Source: Orthonyx spaldingii
Taxonomy: Eukaryota; Chordata; Aves; Passeriformes; Orthonychidae
NCBI GenBank assembly: GCA_013397795.1
Contig: VZTJ01005217.1
Location: 62,001-126,000 of the forward strand
DNA: 64,000 bases
Direction of reading: 5' to 3'
Shown here: positions 11,790-25,500 of the stretch, in pieces
Numbering within the stretch: the stretch's first letter is position 1
How the letters are laid out: each line of letters starts with the position of its first letter
Notes under the pieces: model-generated
Seen by the model: the letters and a program-made list of their open reading frames with translations, nothing else
The model's database searches: none
What the model was told of the DNA's origin: nothing
Program-made: the position numbers and the translations under genes

Positions 11790-13643
11790 GGAAATGCTGG
11801 ACAGAATCAGATACATTTACATATATAAGTATATGAAATCCTTGTATATGGATTTGACACCAAGAATTAATGCAATGAAGATTCTGAAAGCTGATTAGAG
11901 CCTAGTGACATCCCAGGTTCGTATCCCAAGTGTTAGTTGCCTTTTGCTCATGCCAGAGTTGGAAGTGTGTAAGAGTGGATGCACATTTCAGCGAGACCTT
12001 AAATTGCTCAAGGCACTGTGCTTTAAAACTTCTGTACTCCAATGTCTGTTCTGCAACAACAGGAGTCCCTGAGACTCTCATTTGAGCTGTGTCACCTCTC
12101 TGTGCTCTCTGAAATGTTCTGAGCAGCTGTGTGATGTGTGCATCAAATGAGGGGCCTCTACTTTTACACCAGTTTGTTAATGTGTTAATTACCCAATATG
12201 GGCATCTGGTTGAGTTTAAAATTACTGCTGAAAAGTTTCTGTACCTGGTGCTCAAAGGATGTCTTCTTATAAGCCTCTTCTTTCTCCTTTTTAATGGTGT
12301 CAGCTTCTTCGCCATCCCTTTGGAGTCAGCTGCAGTTTCTGGACAATTAATGCAGAAAGGCATGTGGAGGATCTCAGCTCAACAAGTCCATTTTTGCTGT
12401 GTTGCTTATCAGCGAGGGTCTGCTTAGATTCATGCATTTGTTCTGGAGGCAAATGATGTTTGCATGCAGCCTTTTTACTGTACAGGAAATTTTCCTGTTC
12501 TGTTGTCTAATCCAAACACGATGTCTGCAGCAGAAATACTGCAAGGAAGAGGAACTGAGCTTTTTAACAAGGTGGGGAATGTAGAAGATTCTCTCTATTT
12601 TCATAGAGAATCTTGTCCTGATCTTGAAAGAGGAGAAATGAGAACACCATCAGCCTGCTAAAACCCCACTTCAGTTTTTTGCTCACCTTAACCCTTTCCA
12701 ATTATTTTTGAAGAGTTGCCTGTTCTTTTCCCACCACTGCAGGAGAGGTGTGAAATGACCTTTAATTTTGTCTGAGTCCTGCAAGGAAATCCTGTTGCTG
12801 GATCCTCTCAGTTCAGCTGTTCTCTGTTGCAGAGTCCTTGCAGAGTGTCTTTCAGTTTTTGTCCCTATTACCCATCTGTGGCATTTACTTTCTCTTGCTA
12901 TGATTCTTGTCCCTTCCCACTCTCAGCAGAGGTGGGTGGTGGGGAATAATTGCATCCCTTTTTATTTAGGTTTTGGTGCCTTTCACCAGCATTTTTATAG
13001 ACCTCTTGATATTCTGAGGACCTGTCTTTGCCTTTCCCAAGTGTATAATTATTCTTGTTATCTTTAATTAATATGTGCACGTAGGTATATCAAATTAATT
13101 CCTTCTCTTTCCTTGCCTTATTATAGCTCTGGAATAGGGGCAGTTTTGTTATTCTTTCTCTGGTGAAGTTCCTGGGAGTAGCTGTGTAGCTCTTACAGGC
13201 CAAGAACCACCGACATAAACCTAATACTGACCTTTCTGCTTGGTGCATCAAAAACTGAGATGCTTTAGGAACAGCACAGCATACATTCATCCCACTTCTT
13301 GTTTTCCCATTGGGACATGGTGGAGTGAGGCCCTGATGTGTCTGGGGCCTCTCCATTATTGCTTAAGAGAGAGCTTGTGCTGTGAAGAGGGTTTGCTGCT
13401 TATTGGTAGGGTCACCACCCCAGTTAGAGAGCCCTGGTCATCACGGTTGGACGGCAGGCAGGTTGCAATGAGATGCTCTTCTGCCAAAAGCTGGCTTAGA
13501 GAGTCAAAAGGAAATAATAATTTCTCCACTACTTTTTTCTTGCAATGTAAGTTATGTTCACTTACCTGTATTCAGAGTATGATACGCCAAGACCCGCTGT
13601 GGTGTTGAAGAGATCTTTTAGAGAACAAACCGGATAAATGCGT
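11790..13643. other. Unassigned non-coding sequence
   Basis: Nothing beyond short chance frames is visible. A 153-codon minus-strand frame at 11902-12363 lacks any recognisable motif and overlaps a plus-strand frame of similar quality. Confidence 0.55.
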
Positions 13644-13746
13644 ATCATAGAACGATGGAATGGTTTGGGTTGAAAGGGACCTTAAAGACCACCCAGTTCC
13701 AACCCCTCTGTCTTGGACAGGGACACCTTCCACTAGACCAGGTTGT
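13644..13746 (-). mobile_element. CR1 LINE 3'-end fragment
   Basis: ATCATAGAACGATGGAATGG leads into TTTGGGTTGAAAGGGACC, TTAAAGACCACCCAGTTCC, AACCCCTCTG and finally ACACCTTCCACTAGACCAGG. This is the reverse complement of a CR1 3' terminus of about 100 bp. It is strongly 5'-truncated, as most CR1 insertions are. Its diagnostic bases are less degraded than those of the copy at 22.2 kb. Confidence 0.92.
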
Positions 13747-14239
13747 GTAAAAATATATATTAGACCCTCAATTCATGGTGGCATTTGCAGTGCTGTGCTT
13801 TAAAGGACAGCCTATGGGGTGTGTTGAACTGGAGCATTGTGAGCATGGTCAAACACAACAATAAATTGCAGAAGTCAGTGCCCATTAAAAAGCATAAAAT
13901 AATACAGATTTTGGAGTTGCATGTGTTCACATTTTTGTGTCTTATTGGCAGGCAAAGGAGCTGGACTGCAAAAATATTTCTGTTGCATCTGTTTTGTTCC
14001 CCTTTACAGTTCTCCACAGGGTGTCAGGAAAGCCGCTGGTGACAGAGCTCAGTGCTGCTGTTGCTGGGAGGGGGCTCTGCTTTCCTCTCCCACTCCAGAG
14101 ATGCAGGCAGCACTCGCCTGTGGGCACAGGGAGTGGCCAGAGAGGAGCATCCATGGCTTGGCTAATGAGCACCAATTAAAAACCTGACTCAATGTAACTC
14201 AGAATGGGCACGAAGGATAAAAATTACAGGTGAGGAGCA

Positions 14240-14420
14240 AAAGGACGAAAGATTTTGAAGTAGCCTCTTATGCAAATAATGCAAAAGCCTTTCACTTGCC
14301 TATATTAATCTTGAAGAAATTAGCATTTAATTTCTATAATTAGCCTTTCATGCACTGCAAGGAAGCGAGCATACACTTACACACTCATTCCTGTTTCTTT
14401 TAAATCTTGAAGGCTTTGCC
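14240..14420. promoter_or_regulatory. Candidate enhancer-like patch with tandem POU octamers
   Basis: ATGCAAAT, the exact octamer bound by POU/Oct factors, lies at 14270-14277. A near-copy, ATGCAAAA, starts 9 bp later at 14279-14286. Downstream are several TAAT-core homeodomain-type sites (TATTAATC, TTTAATTT, ATAATTAG) and a second ATGCA. Such clusters are common in conserved vertebrate enhancers. No conservation can be measured here, and short AT-rich motifs arise easily by chance. Confidence 0.2.
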
Positions 14421-17134
14421 ACTCGGTTGCTAAGGGGAAGCAAAGATTGGAGTCGGAGAGGAACAAAAAGCAGAACTTGCTCCCAGGTGCTGGTGAATCA
14501 TCAGGGAACGAAGGTTTTTAATAATGTCTAAAGGAAGGCATAGGGGAAGTGTGTAGGTGTAAATTTAGTTTTCCTGAAAGGTACAAAGCCTGACAGAGCA
14601 GGGATTGCTGTCCAGGGAGCGCAGAGGGCCAGAGGGGACAGGGCTGGTGCCGTGTACGTGACCCCTCTGCCTGAGTCACCACCTGGACAGGATGGTCCTG
14701 AGCATCAGACCAGCACCCTCGGTGTTCCTTTGGGAAATGATGGCCTGAAGGGAGACTGTTCAGCACAGGGAAGAGAGGTTTTTTAGGAAAACAGAACACT
14801 CCATGGAGGCACGAAGTTTTAAATCATAAGAAAATTGATCAAGGTTTTCCATTTCCTTAATTTCAAAACCAGGAAGATACTAGGTGGAGAAGTAAGCTAA
14901 TGAATAAAAAGATGAGAACTGGTATGAATTCTCCCACATATGTTGATTATAACTGAGTCTGTGAAATAAACCTAGGGACTTTTATGCCATGAATTTCCAA
15001 AGTTAGTACTGTTTCTTAAATGTATATTTCAATATTTGCACCATAAATCTGATCCTGAGAGTTGCATTTTTAGTCCTGTGGCTGAAATTCCCCCGTCAGC
15101 AATTGAAGCAGATCAAATGTTGAATTTCAAATATGTGCAGCAATCCACAGATCAAAGATTGTGCATGGAAATCTCAGCAAACAGCTAAGAAAAAAATCCT
15201 GTACTCTGCTTGTAGGTAGCTGGCAAACAAGAAGAGCTGGGGGGTAGAGAATGACTTGAGCAGTTTACTATGAAATATCTACTGGGATGTAGTTTGTCAT
15301 CTGTGGCTGAACATTATAAAGTGCTGCTGCAGCTCTGCCAATAAAATACTGATAGTGGAATTGCTGCCCAGCTGGAGCTTTCTCCGAAAACAGATATAAT
15401 TATTTAGAGTCTGTAGTCTTTGGACATTGATCACGTCAACAAAAACATCCCACAATTATTAGGTGCCAGGTGATCTATGTTACTGTTCTGTAAGGGGTTC
15501 ACACTTTCCTGCTGTTCCCTCAGCAGCTTCTGCCATGAACCTGGGACCTGTTGAATGATTTTATTCCAGATCAGAAGGGCTGAGCTGACTTGAGCCCTTG
15601 CCAGGGGTTGGGTGCATCGCCTTCCACGCTGTGTTCAACCACCATTGCAGCCTCCTGCTCGATAAACTGTGCCATGAAGGCTCTTTTCCTCAGGAAGGGT
15701 TTTCCTTCCATCTCATCAGTCTCTTTTTTGTGGATGCTGTGGCTTGATCCAGCTGGGGGTAGCACCCAACACACAGATCTTCCTGGGATGCCTTCTCTGC
15801 ACCAACCTCCCCACAGGAAAGAGTGAAGAAAGATGAGAATGGTTGATTAGGAGATTTGGACCTCAAGCGCTGCTGAAAATCAACTAATCAAGCAAGATTA
15901 AGGACAGTAGGCAAATGAGAAGTTTTCAGGATGGTCCTCTCTTCCTCAGCTTGCTAAGAAAAAAAAGTTGATATTCTATATTGTATTGACTGTGTCAACC
16001 CATCACCTGGAGATGGAAGTGGTATCCTTTCATCTAAAAGGAACTATAAGAATTAAACAGTAGCCAAATGTCAGCTTGGTTAGTCAATAATATTGCTTCT
16101 GACTTTCTCCTGATGCTCAAATACCGCAAAACTTTGCCAAGGAGATTATTTCCTGCCCTTGTTTTTTTTGAGATTTTGGAGTCTTTTTCTTTCACTTGCA
16201 CGCAGTGAATGACCTTGTCTTTGTCCTTCTGTTCTGCAGCAGATAAACTTCACAGCTTTTAATACCTGTTAGGGTTTTAGTGTGGTGTGTAAGCTTTCCT
16301 CTTGCGGTATGCCTGCTATAAAAAGTGTCTTCCATTTTGAAATATTCTGTTAGATTAAGGTTTTAAAAACAGAAATTCACTTTCTTCTCTTTTTAATGTT
16401 CTTTGGTATGATTTCCTCACCTCACTGCTCCTCTTCTCTCCACTGAGTCAAGACTCGCTGAACACGTTACTAGTATTTCATCTTAGTTCTCTGAACATCA
16501 TTACTGGGTGTGATGTAAGCTCCAGAAGGTTGTTGATTATTTTTATTAGTGTCTTGAAGCTCATCAGTGAGCTGTCTGGCTCAGAGATGGAAATGGAGCT
16601 ATTACTTATGAAAACTTTTTAGGAGGGAGAGGTATAAAAGCAGAGTCATTCCTCCACATCCTAATATCCGAGATGAGACGCAGTTTGTCTTGCTTGCTCC
16701 TGCTTCTAACAGGCCTGCATATTTAGAATAAGTAATTTAGGACAGAAATGTAACCTGACAATTCCATCTGAAGCCAATGAGGTAGACTGAAACTGTATAA
16801 TCCAGAAACGCTGAAAAATAAAGGGAAAGCACTGGAAAGTTACTGGTGTTTAAATTTTTTTTTTTGTTATCCCCTGTAAACAAACACAAAGCTTGATAAT
16901 TCAATGCATCTGCAGTTTCACAGAAATGTATTGGAGATTAGAAAGGGAAAACAACATCACACTGCTGTGCAAAGCCTGCAGCAGGCAGGAGTATACTCTC
17001 ACACTTTCCGTGGGACATAAAGAGGTAAAAACTAAGCAACATCTCATCAACTTCGATGAATTTAATTTATTCAAAAACATGGGTCAATTCAACAATAGGA
17101 AGGGCTATTTGAAGTTCATTATGATAAAGTTCTC

Positions 17135-17150
17135 AAAAAAAAAAAAAAAA
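17135..17150. repeat. A16 homopolymer
   Basis: Sixteen consecutive A on the plus strand. The bases before it contain GATAAA, a minor polyadenylation variant, but no canonical AATAAA. Confidence 0.9.
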
Positions 17151-19170
17151 GAGCTTATAACCAGACATTTTATTCACTGCAGTCTGTGACTTCTCCTAGA
17201 AAATCTAGGAATAGATTATCTAGAGAATGTGCCTGGTATTTTGCTTGCTTCTTTCTTCCTTTGCCTTTTAGAAGCAGAGCATGTGGGAGTGTAGGAAGAA
17301 TGCCTTCCAGTTTCTCAGGCATTATTTCCCTCAAGATTATTATGACAATACCCTGGCAGTATTTTTGTATATATATATATGTGCACCTTGAACTGAAAAC
17401 ACCAACAAAACCAAAACTAAAAACAGAATCTAAAACTCCAGGCACTTGTTAAATCAAAGCTAATTTCACCTGCTGGTCAGGAAGGAGGAGGCCAGAGTGC
17501 AGCAAGGACCTGCTGCTGCTTCATGCCAGGGCAAGGAGCTGCTGCTAGGAATAGTTCCAACGTGCTGCTTACAGAACTCTGTGCTTTTAAAAGCTCTGAG
17601 GAAGCAGCAGTAACGTGTAGCACAAGGGAGTTGCTGCACACTTGCTGGTTGTGTTCATGCTGTTCTGTCAAAAGGGCCCATCTGTGTCCTAAAAACCACG
17701 ATCTCGGGCTGTCTCTGTCATGAATCCTTTGGCATACCCTCCTAGGTGCTTCCCCTGGGAAGTTCAGGATATTCAGAGCATCTCCTACTTATGTTCTGCA
17801 TCATCCTACTCATATTCTGTAGGATATTCTTTCCTTCAGCCTTGGTCTGGCCACAGGTGTTGTACCAAGCCGTGTGTCTTGACCCTTGCTGCCACTCTAG
17901 CAGGTCTTTAAAAAAAACCCAAAACACTTCTGGCCTTTAAATCACATCTACAGGCAGAATGATTACTTTTATTAAGTGGTGCCACCACATGCTCAAGCCC
18001 CAAGCTGGTAACCCTCAGTGCAGTGTGGGCACAGGACCTGTTCTTGAATCCTCCATGTAATTTTTAGGGACTGTGAGTTGGGGAGAAGACTGGCAATGAC
18101 CACTTCAGCCTCCTGTGAATCTGCAGAGCAGCCTCCCACTGTTCCTCACACCCACAAGTCCAGGGCTGAGGGACTGCAGGGACATGTTGCTGTTGCAGAG
18201 CTGCTTCAAGATAGAGGAGAGGACTCGGTTTGTGGCCTCCCAACCCACCATTTTTGGGGATTAGAGTTATTTGCTCTGGCAGGGCCCAACCACTGGCTGT
18301 GAACATGGAGAATCTTCTTTAAAGGTGTCCCCAGGCAGAAGAGCTCCATAAGGAGCCAGCAGCCGTGAGCTTTTGCTGTGGTGTGTAGCAGTTCTGGAGC
18401 CAGAATATTAATATGGGTGAATTTACTGTCTTGGACTCCTGCACAAGGGAGCTGGCTGCCTTCCTTAGCTGTGAAAGTCGGAGCCCAGAGTAAAGACTTC
18501 CTGCAATGCTGCTCTGAGAAGGAAACATGTAATAGAGAACTGAAAATATTGAGCAGGTGGCTATTGGGTTGATTGCTCAAAGCTCTGTTTTACAGGATTG
18601 GGTGCTCAGGTACAAAAGAGCCTTGACTTTTTGCCTGTCCCAAGGGTAAGTGAGTGGGGACAGTTTAGTTAGAGCTAAGCTTTTTAGCCATATAAGCTTT
18701 TGTATCTGGCATTAGTGCACTGGCCCATGCAGAAAAAGAACTGATTCTCATCCTGCTTTAAAATTCAGATCAATAAAAATTAAGCCTTTGCAGTATTCTT
18801 TTGGTTTGTTTTCTTTTTCCCTAGCTCTATTGCAAGGACTTAGAGGATTAATTTCTCACATGGCTTCTTTCCATTCAGGTGCAAAAGAGCAGAACCAGTG
18901 ACTGCATATGTTGAGTTCTCTGTCATTTGAAGCTGAAGCATCAGGACTGGAAGTTTTTCCGGAAGCTGTGTGCTGGGACAGTCAGAAGCCTTGTGGTTAT
19001 CCTATGAATGATGGAGGAACTGCTGTGAAGTGTCACCCATGTGGTTACGAGTTTAGGGCAGGCTGAAAGCCAAACTTTGCTTTACCTGGGGCTCTCTTCA
19101 AGCTGGAATGAGAACAATTTTTTTCATCCTATCTCCCTGCTTTGATTCAGAGGTGGATTTGTAAATCTGC

Positions 19171-19400
19171 AGGACCAGAAGGAGGATTACTGGTCATCTA
19201 TTCTGACCTCCTCCTCAATAAAGTCAATAATGTTTCCCAGTCATTTACATGAACTAAGGGAAACCATTATTTCAAAAAAAAAATTAAATCATCCAGTCTT
19301 CAATGAAGAATTACTTAAAATGGTGAATCCCCTGGTTTAAAGCTTGGGAAATGAGTAGTCAGTCCAAAATTTTTAATATCCTTGGGATTTAACCAGGTTT
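19171..19400 (-). mobile_element. Old, diverged CR1/L3-like relic
   Basis: On the plus strand the segment shows TGGTCATCTATTCTGACCTC, then about 100 bp later AATCATCCAGTCTTCAATGA and AATGGTGAATCCCCTGG. These match, in order and spacing, the reverse complement of an ancient CR1/L3-type 3' region ('GTCATCTAGTCTGACCTCC ... CATCCAGTCTTGATTTAAA ... GATGGTGAATCCACCAC'). It is far more decayed than the other CR1 copies and has an internal A9 run. The family assignment rests on pattern memory, so the boundaries are approximate. Confidence 0.45.
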
Positions 19401-22201
19401 TTAAAGCTACTTTTTACAAGCCTACTTTCAAGGTTTGATAAAAAAAGCCTCACAACTCCCACCACGAAGTTCTGCTAGACTTACTATCTACTTTCAGTCT
19501 TCAAAGCATGCGTGGGTGGTGATTGATGTAGATGTATTGCAGAGTGAATATAATTGTCAAAAATGTTAAAGCTCTTCAAATTTTCTGTTTCTATAGAAAA
19601 ATGAATCTACTCGTTTTCTTTGCTGTGAAGTGCTGAAGTTGGTATTCAGTTGTCTTGTTTATGGAGACTGAGAATCACCACATGTTGTTTTGTTAAGTTT
19701 GGGTCTGATTCCCACACTAAATGTGTTGTGGTTTGTCCAGAACTGGAATAATAGTCTTCCTTGCTGAAAACAAATACAGATTCATGTCTTGTTCATATAT
19801 GTAAGATGACTTATAGGTGCATTTCTTACACATTTTTAAAATTTGTATTTTAAATGTAACATTTAGTGCACATTTAAAATATGTGAGTGCTAATTCTCCA
19901 GGAGATAGCTTTACCCTATTTTGTACTGTAAGACTTAAATTTATTGTCATTATTTTCCCTTACACTAAGTGGTGGAAGTTTTTATACTCTACAAAGCAGT
20001 GGTATATGACATTTCATTTGAGATGTCACACCATTTTGTCACCTACTTTTATGGATACCAAGACTTACAGCCTTGTTTGTGGTAGGCACTCACAGACACC
20101 TCCCAGGGACATGGTCTATGCCCTGATTACAAAGAGAGCAGACAGAACCAGTGCAGAGGGAAGAAGCTTGTCTCAAATCACAGAGGAGATCAAGAAAAGA
20201 GCTGGGAACAGGAGACAGTCACCCTGCCATGCCAGGCCAGGCTGTGTGACTTCTTGTGATGTACAAATCTGAGACTTTCCAAAGAACTGAAGAGCACTCT
20301 ATCAAGAACAAAACTTTGCTGGCAAAGCAATAAATCAGGTGGTCTCTGAGGGTGGCAGCTAAGCAATAATGTTATGACAATTAATTATTATCACAGTGAA
20401 AAAAACCAATTTTAATTAATATTAACTGTTTAAATGCTGACCTTGCAGCAATGACCATGGCAGTTAAGAGTCTAAAGATATCATCTTCAGACCCCAGAGC
20501 TCTCTGGCTTCCAGCTGGTGAATATTTTTCTTGCAAACCATTTTGCACACATATATGAAAATATTGAGAAAATTTGGAACAACATTTTACCAATTTCTCT
20601 GTGCATCACAGGAAATATGTCAAGGCATGAAAATAGCTGCCACCAGAGCACTGCATTCATCCCTCCCCACTTGGCTCAGGCTTGTGTGGGAAGTTAAGCT
20701 ACAACAACAACAGGCTCCACCTGTGCTTATCACTGCAGCTTGTTTACCTGCAGGGAGACTGATAAAAGTGGAAGAGCAGCATCTTTTTGTGCTCTTTGTC
20801 TTGACCTGAAAAGGTCTGTGCCACTAATTAGTGAATTATCACAGCTTCAAAGAGAGAATTTTCCTTACCCTGAAATACACCCTTTTTGAGCAAGGTATTT
20901 AAATATATATTTTTCTCAAAGCAGTGAATAAATTAAGAGAACCAGTATTTTGCTTTATCAGGTTATAACTGGATAGAGAATGGAGGTTTTTGGTAAAATG
21001 GGGATTCTTGAACCTGAATGGAAGTTACAAGAGAAACAACTGGATATGAGGCAGTCCTGGAGATGGCAGGTACCAGCGAAAAGAAGTAGCAAAGGCCACA
21101 GACTTTTTGGAAGAGAAATCACATAACTGTTAGATTTGACCTTGTATATTAAGCTGTGGAGGTGAAAGCAAGAGCTAGGCTTCTGAATTTAAATAGACCC
21201 AATTTCCCCAGAATGAGGGAATTGATGGGCATATATAATTGGATGATGCTTCTGCAGGGCCACAGTGGAGGCGGGGAGGTCAGCACGAAGGTAAGACTGC
21301 AGCTGCTAATGGCTCAGCAGAACCTGTTCGTTCTGGAAATAAATATTGAGAGGGGCTGGAATGACTCTGTCTAATAAAGAAATTATGCATGCAAACTATG
21401 AAAGAAAGCAAGGCTTATAAAGACACTGGGAGAGTTACATGGAGATTGGTCAGAGAAACAAAAGTGACTTGAAAGAGGGAGGAAAAGAGAAAATTTTACA
21501 TACAGTCCATAAAATCAGTTAGAAAAAAATCATTTTGTACTCTGGAAAAACTGGTGAGAAGGGGTGGTGTGTAGATTGGTTACTGCATATTTAAATACAG
21601 ATTGAAACGTGTTTGCTACAACCGCACTTGCTAAGGAGTCTTTGAAACAAAGGGACAGGGAAGTCCTGATTTTTTTTCTCTCACTTATTTGGAGTAGACT
21701 GCAAGGACCCTGGGATGATGATTGTACATTCACATCACACCACCATCTAAGTACATGGAAAATGTTGTTATGGGATGCTGAAGATTTGCCACCAAACTGC
21801 AAGGGCTTTACATAACATCTGCAACAATCTTCAGCACTAACAAGGTACAGTTAAAATCTGGGATTTCTCTGAAGCATCTCGTTTCTTTCTCTCTTTTCCT
21901 TTGTGAGTTTTTTTCCTTGTGTTTCCTCCTTGATTTTGGTGTTTGCCACAGTGTGATTTCATTGGGGGTGCTTCAATTTTAGTTTTGATCAACAAGTTAG
22001 TGGCAATGTCTTCTCCAAAGGTGTCTGAAAGGAGAGTGTGTCCTCCATGAATATCGTAGGGTTTCATTGCTTTGCTGTAACAGACGTTATTTGGGGGGTG
22101 TGGGGTGGATTTCAAAAGAACCTCAGACCAGATTTTAATGGTCACTGGAACTTGTAGGTTCCTCATGAAATATTTCATGAGGCGATTTGTGATTTATGCT
22201 T
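19401..22201. other. Unassigned non-coding sequence
   Basis: No gene or clear repeat is visible. A 151-codon plus-strand frame at 19817-20272 has no recognisable domain and starts in AT-rich sequence. Confidence 0.55.
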
Positions 22202-22530
22202 GAAAGGACCTCTGCAAGTCCAACTCCCTCCTCTAATTAAGGATAGGTTACTTTGGGTTGCTCAGGGCCTTGTCAAATACACTTCCAAACAGCTCCAAGT
22301 ATGGAGACTCCAGCTTGGGCAGCTCATTTCAGAGTTTCACCAAACTCACAGAGAACAGACGTTTTTCTTTTTTGGTTTCTTTTTGTTTGTTTGGTTGGTT
22401 TTGGTTTGTTTCGGTTGGTTTGTTGGGGTTTTTGTGAGGCGGTGGTTGTGGTTTATGCCCCCAGTCTCTAGCTGGAATTACCACACTGTTCATTTTTTTC
22501 TTGTCCTATCTCTATGCACCTTCAAGAAAT
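22202..22530 (-). mobile_element. CR1 LINE fragment interrupted by GT-rich repeat
   Basis: GAAAGGACCTCTGCAAGTCC begins the match, followed by GGTTGCTCAGGGCCTTGTC and GGAGACTCCAGCTTGGGCAG. After the inserted repeat it resumes with CTTGTCCTATCTCTATGCAC. This is the reverse complement of a CR1 3' region. The octamer tail is missing, so the 3' terminus has been lost or has decayed. A GT-rich tract of about 75 bp (22362-22437) sits where the conserved 'AAGTTTTTCC' stretch is expected, and probably grew from that T-rich segment. Confidence 0.75.
22362..22437. repeat. GT-rich simple repeat (TTTGG-like)
   Basis: A strand-asymmetric tract of TTTG, TTGG and TTTTGG units without A over most of its length. 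It lies inside the CR1 fragment at 22202-22530. Confidence 0.8.
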
Positions 22531-25500
22531 ATCTGACTGTAAATCTTGCTGGTAATTGAACCAGATGCTTGTGTTTCTGAATATTTTTACAGTGAGGAAC
22601 TGGAGTCATCCTCAAGGTCGCCTGCAATTTTAAGTATGGAAAGACCCAGAAATCTGGTCATGACCAGGCAGTTGTGGCAGTGACAACTTCTCCCTGGTTT
22701 ATTTCTCTGTCACAGTATTTGGTATCACAGTTGAATTCTGTTATACCTGAAGAACTTAGGTTAGAGAAATGCCCTCTGAATGCTGATAGAAACCAGGTTA
22801 TTCCATGATAACAAAGCAAGGATAAAATATGTACGGAAACCTGGACTTCCAAATTAATTTTTACTTTCCCCAATGGTGGCAGCTGAGACATCAGGATTTT
22901 ATTCTATTTCAAACCCATCTAAAGCTTGTCATATAATGCAGTATTTTCCAGATTTAAAGCATTTCAATTTTAAATCCATCAAAGTCCTTTTGAGTAAGAG
23001 GGTGCCTATGTACAATACCCACTATACATTGGTACATAATTTCAGTGTGCTCTTAGAGTAAGTTATTAATTAGGCTAACATCATGTTCATAACTGCATAA
23101 TTTAGACCTGCTAAGCTCTAAATGCAGAATTTTTTTCCCTTAGAATTGCATTCTAGCTTGTAATTAGTGTCTTGAAACAACTGAAGGATGTTCTCTTTTT
23201 CTTACCCTAAAATCAATTTTTCCTTCCATTCTACTTATTAATAAGTGAAGCTTGATAAAAATGTGGCATTTGCAGCCAGAATCTGGGGGAGACATGGGAC
23301 ATGAGATACACATTTGGAAAAATCTCAAGAAAGATTACAGGTGAACAATTACACACAGGGAGATGTTGGAGGGAGCTTAAGGCAGAGAAATAGCATCTGT
23401 GTGGGAAATTGTATATATCAGGATGTATTCACAGCAGAATTGACTGCAAAGATAAGAAATTAAGGCAATCACTCTGTGTTCCTGATGACAGCCATCATCA
23501 GTACCCTTCTTTCTCAAGTTGCTGAAGCAAGAGTGCTATCAGCAAAGCATTTTTTAAAAAAAAATTATTTAATTTTGCCATCATTTATTTAATCTGTTCT
23601 GGTTTTCTTCTTAAGAAGGAACAAAGGAAATGGAACTTCAAATATATTTTTGTCTAAGTGAGGGATGAGGCTGGGTTTAAGAAAATAAATCAGGCAAGAA
23701 AGTGTCAGGTATCTCCACTGCTGGTGTGTTTTCCTACTTGCCTTCCCCTTGTTTTGCACAGCAGCACGAAGGAATGCTGTTTTGTTGACTCTGGTTTGCA
23801 GTACTCATGTTCAGCTTCAAGACTTCACAGAGGTTCAGCTATTCTCTTAGTGCTCTATAAGCACAATCTTGAAATCGAATTTCTTGAGTTTGCTCAGTGT
23901 GTTGCAACTGGCTGAAAAATCCAAACGTAGTACACTTCAAGTAGATTTATCTCCTCATTGGTTAAAGCTGCATTAACCACAAGATGAATGTACCCAGGAA
24001 GATTCAATGCTTTTTGAACCAGTATGAAATCAGAAGATTTGGTGTCAACACTTTACACTTTGGCCCTTTTGCAGCCATTCCCAGTCACCTGGCTGACAAC
24101 AAAGTTTGTCCTAAAGTTTGCTATGGGGAATGATTCCTTCACTAGTGCCTGTGACAGCAATCTCCCAGCTTGTAAAACGTTTTGTTTTGCCTTTAGGAGG
24201 AGGGAACCTCCAGGTCAAAGAGTGCAGGCCCTGAAAGTGACACTATTCCTGTCACAAAGCCTTTCTCTGTGCTGTTCCACGTTTTTACGTGGTCGTAAGC
24301 ACCTAATGATGAGCAGCACAGCCAGCTGGGGTGGTCTCCTCCAGCAGAGGTGTTTTTTGAAGCAGCACTGACCTGCACCAGCTGAGCAGGTAACCAGGTT
24401 CTTCCAAAGCCTAACCTCAAAGCCTCCTTGTTAACACAGCAGCAAATGCACTCATTGCAATTAAATCTTCTTCTTCTCAAGGAAACATATGCTGAGGTTT
24501 GTGCTTTATCACTTTGAAATAAGATTTTCCCAACTTTGCTAATTAGCAGCGTTGCCCAAACAGAAAGAAACATATGGCTCGTGCCATGCTGACTTGAAGC
24601 CTTTGGAGTTTCACTGGAGAATAATTAAAGTGATTTTGATTTACTGGCGTGATGAAGTACGAGCCATTCTCGTTCAGCCTTATGTCTAGAAGCTCTGAGA
24701 CAGTAAGGCACCTTAGCAGGAGAGCTGTAAAAATAATTAACACGAGCCAGATTGTTATTACGGGGATAGTTTTGTTGCTGTTAACAGTCATTTGTAATTA
24801 TCCAGAGGCTTTACATAATTCATGCAAAAATCTCACATTTACCTGTCGCTAGAACCTCATGGTTAGTTTGACTTGGTTTAGACTGAATGGTTGAGAGATT
24901 GCAACGTTTCAGTTCTACTTGGAATCATGTAGCTGGTTATAATGAAAATTCTCTCCTGCCAAATGAAATCTTTTCCTTTTTTTTAACTGATTATACCACG
25001 GAACTTGCTGTCCAGTGCAGATTTTGGGAGGTATATATTTACCTTCATTTTTTCTTTTTTAAACAGATGTGCATGGAAACTGCAGATTTCTTAACTGAAG
25101 AAGTGAAAAATCCTAAAACTAAAGTTTTGACTAAAATATTCAAAACCAGGCCAACATTTTCTCTGGAAATCAGACAATAAGAGGTGTTGATACATGTAAA
25201 ACCTCTGCTTCCTCCTAGGAAAACCTTAGGGCAGAGTTTTTACCAGCGTGGATAGTTCATTTTGTGCTCCTGATGCTCACCATGAACTGGAAATAAGTGA
25301 GCTTGTTTGCACATCATTGTAAATTTTACTCCTCAGATGGCTGTTTAACAAAAGGTGTGTCATCTCCTGCAGGTTAGTCAATATAAACACAAATTCCTCT
25401 GAATAAATTGAAATTAAACTGTGTAATGTGGGCAATGGATGTCGTAAATCTACACTTCTTAAAAATATACGTCTCTTAGAAAACGCAGAATAAATAATGG

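Larger units (their letters stand above)
13747..19170. other. Unassigned non-coding sequence
   Basis: No gene is supported. The stretch includes an octamer-containing candidate element at 14240-14420 (listed separately), an A16 run at 17135-17150 and a short (TA)n at about 17368-17380. GC-richer patches near 14.6 kb and 18.1-18.4 kb have frames open on both strands but no domain. Confidence 0.55.

Noticed and set aside
17121..17150. GATAAA followed by A16 as a possible plus-strand retrocopy 3' end
   Set aside because: GATAAA is only a minor polyadenylation variant, no 3'UTR-like or coding-like sequence precedes it, and no duplication was found.
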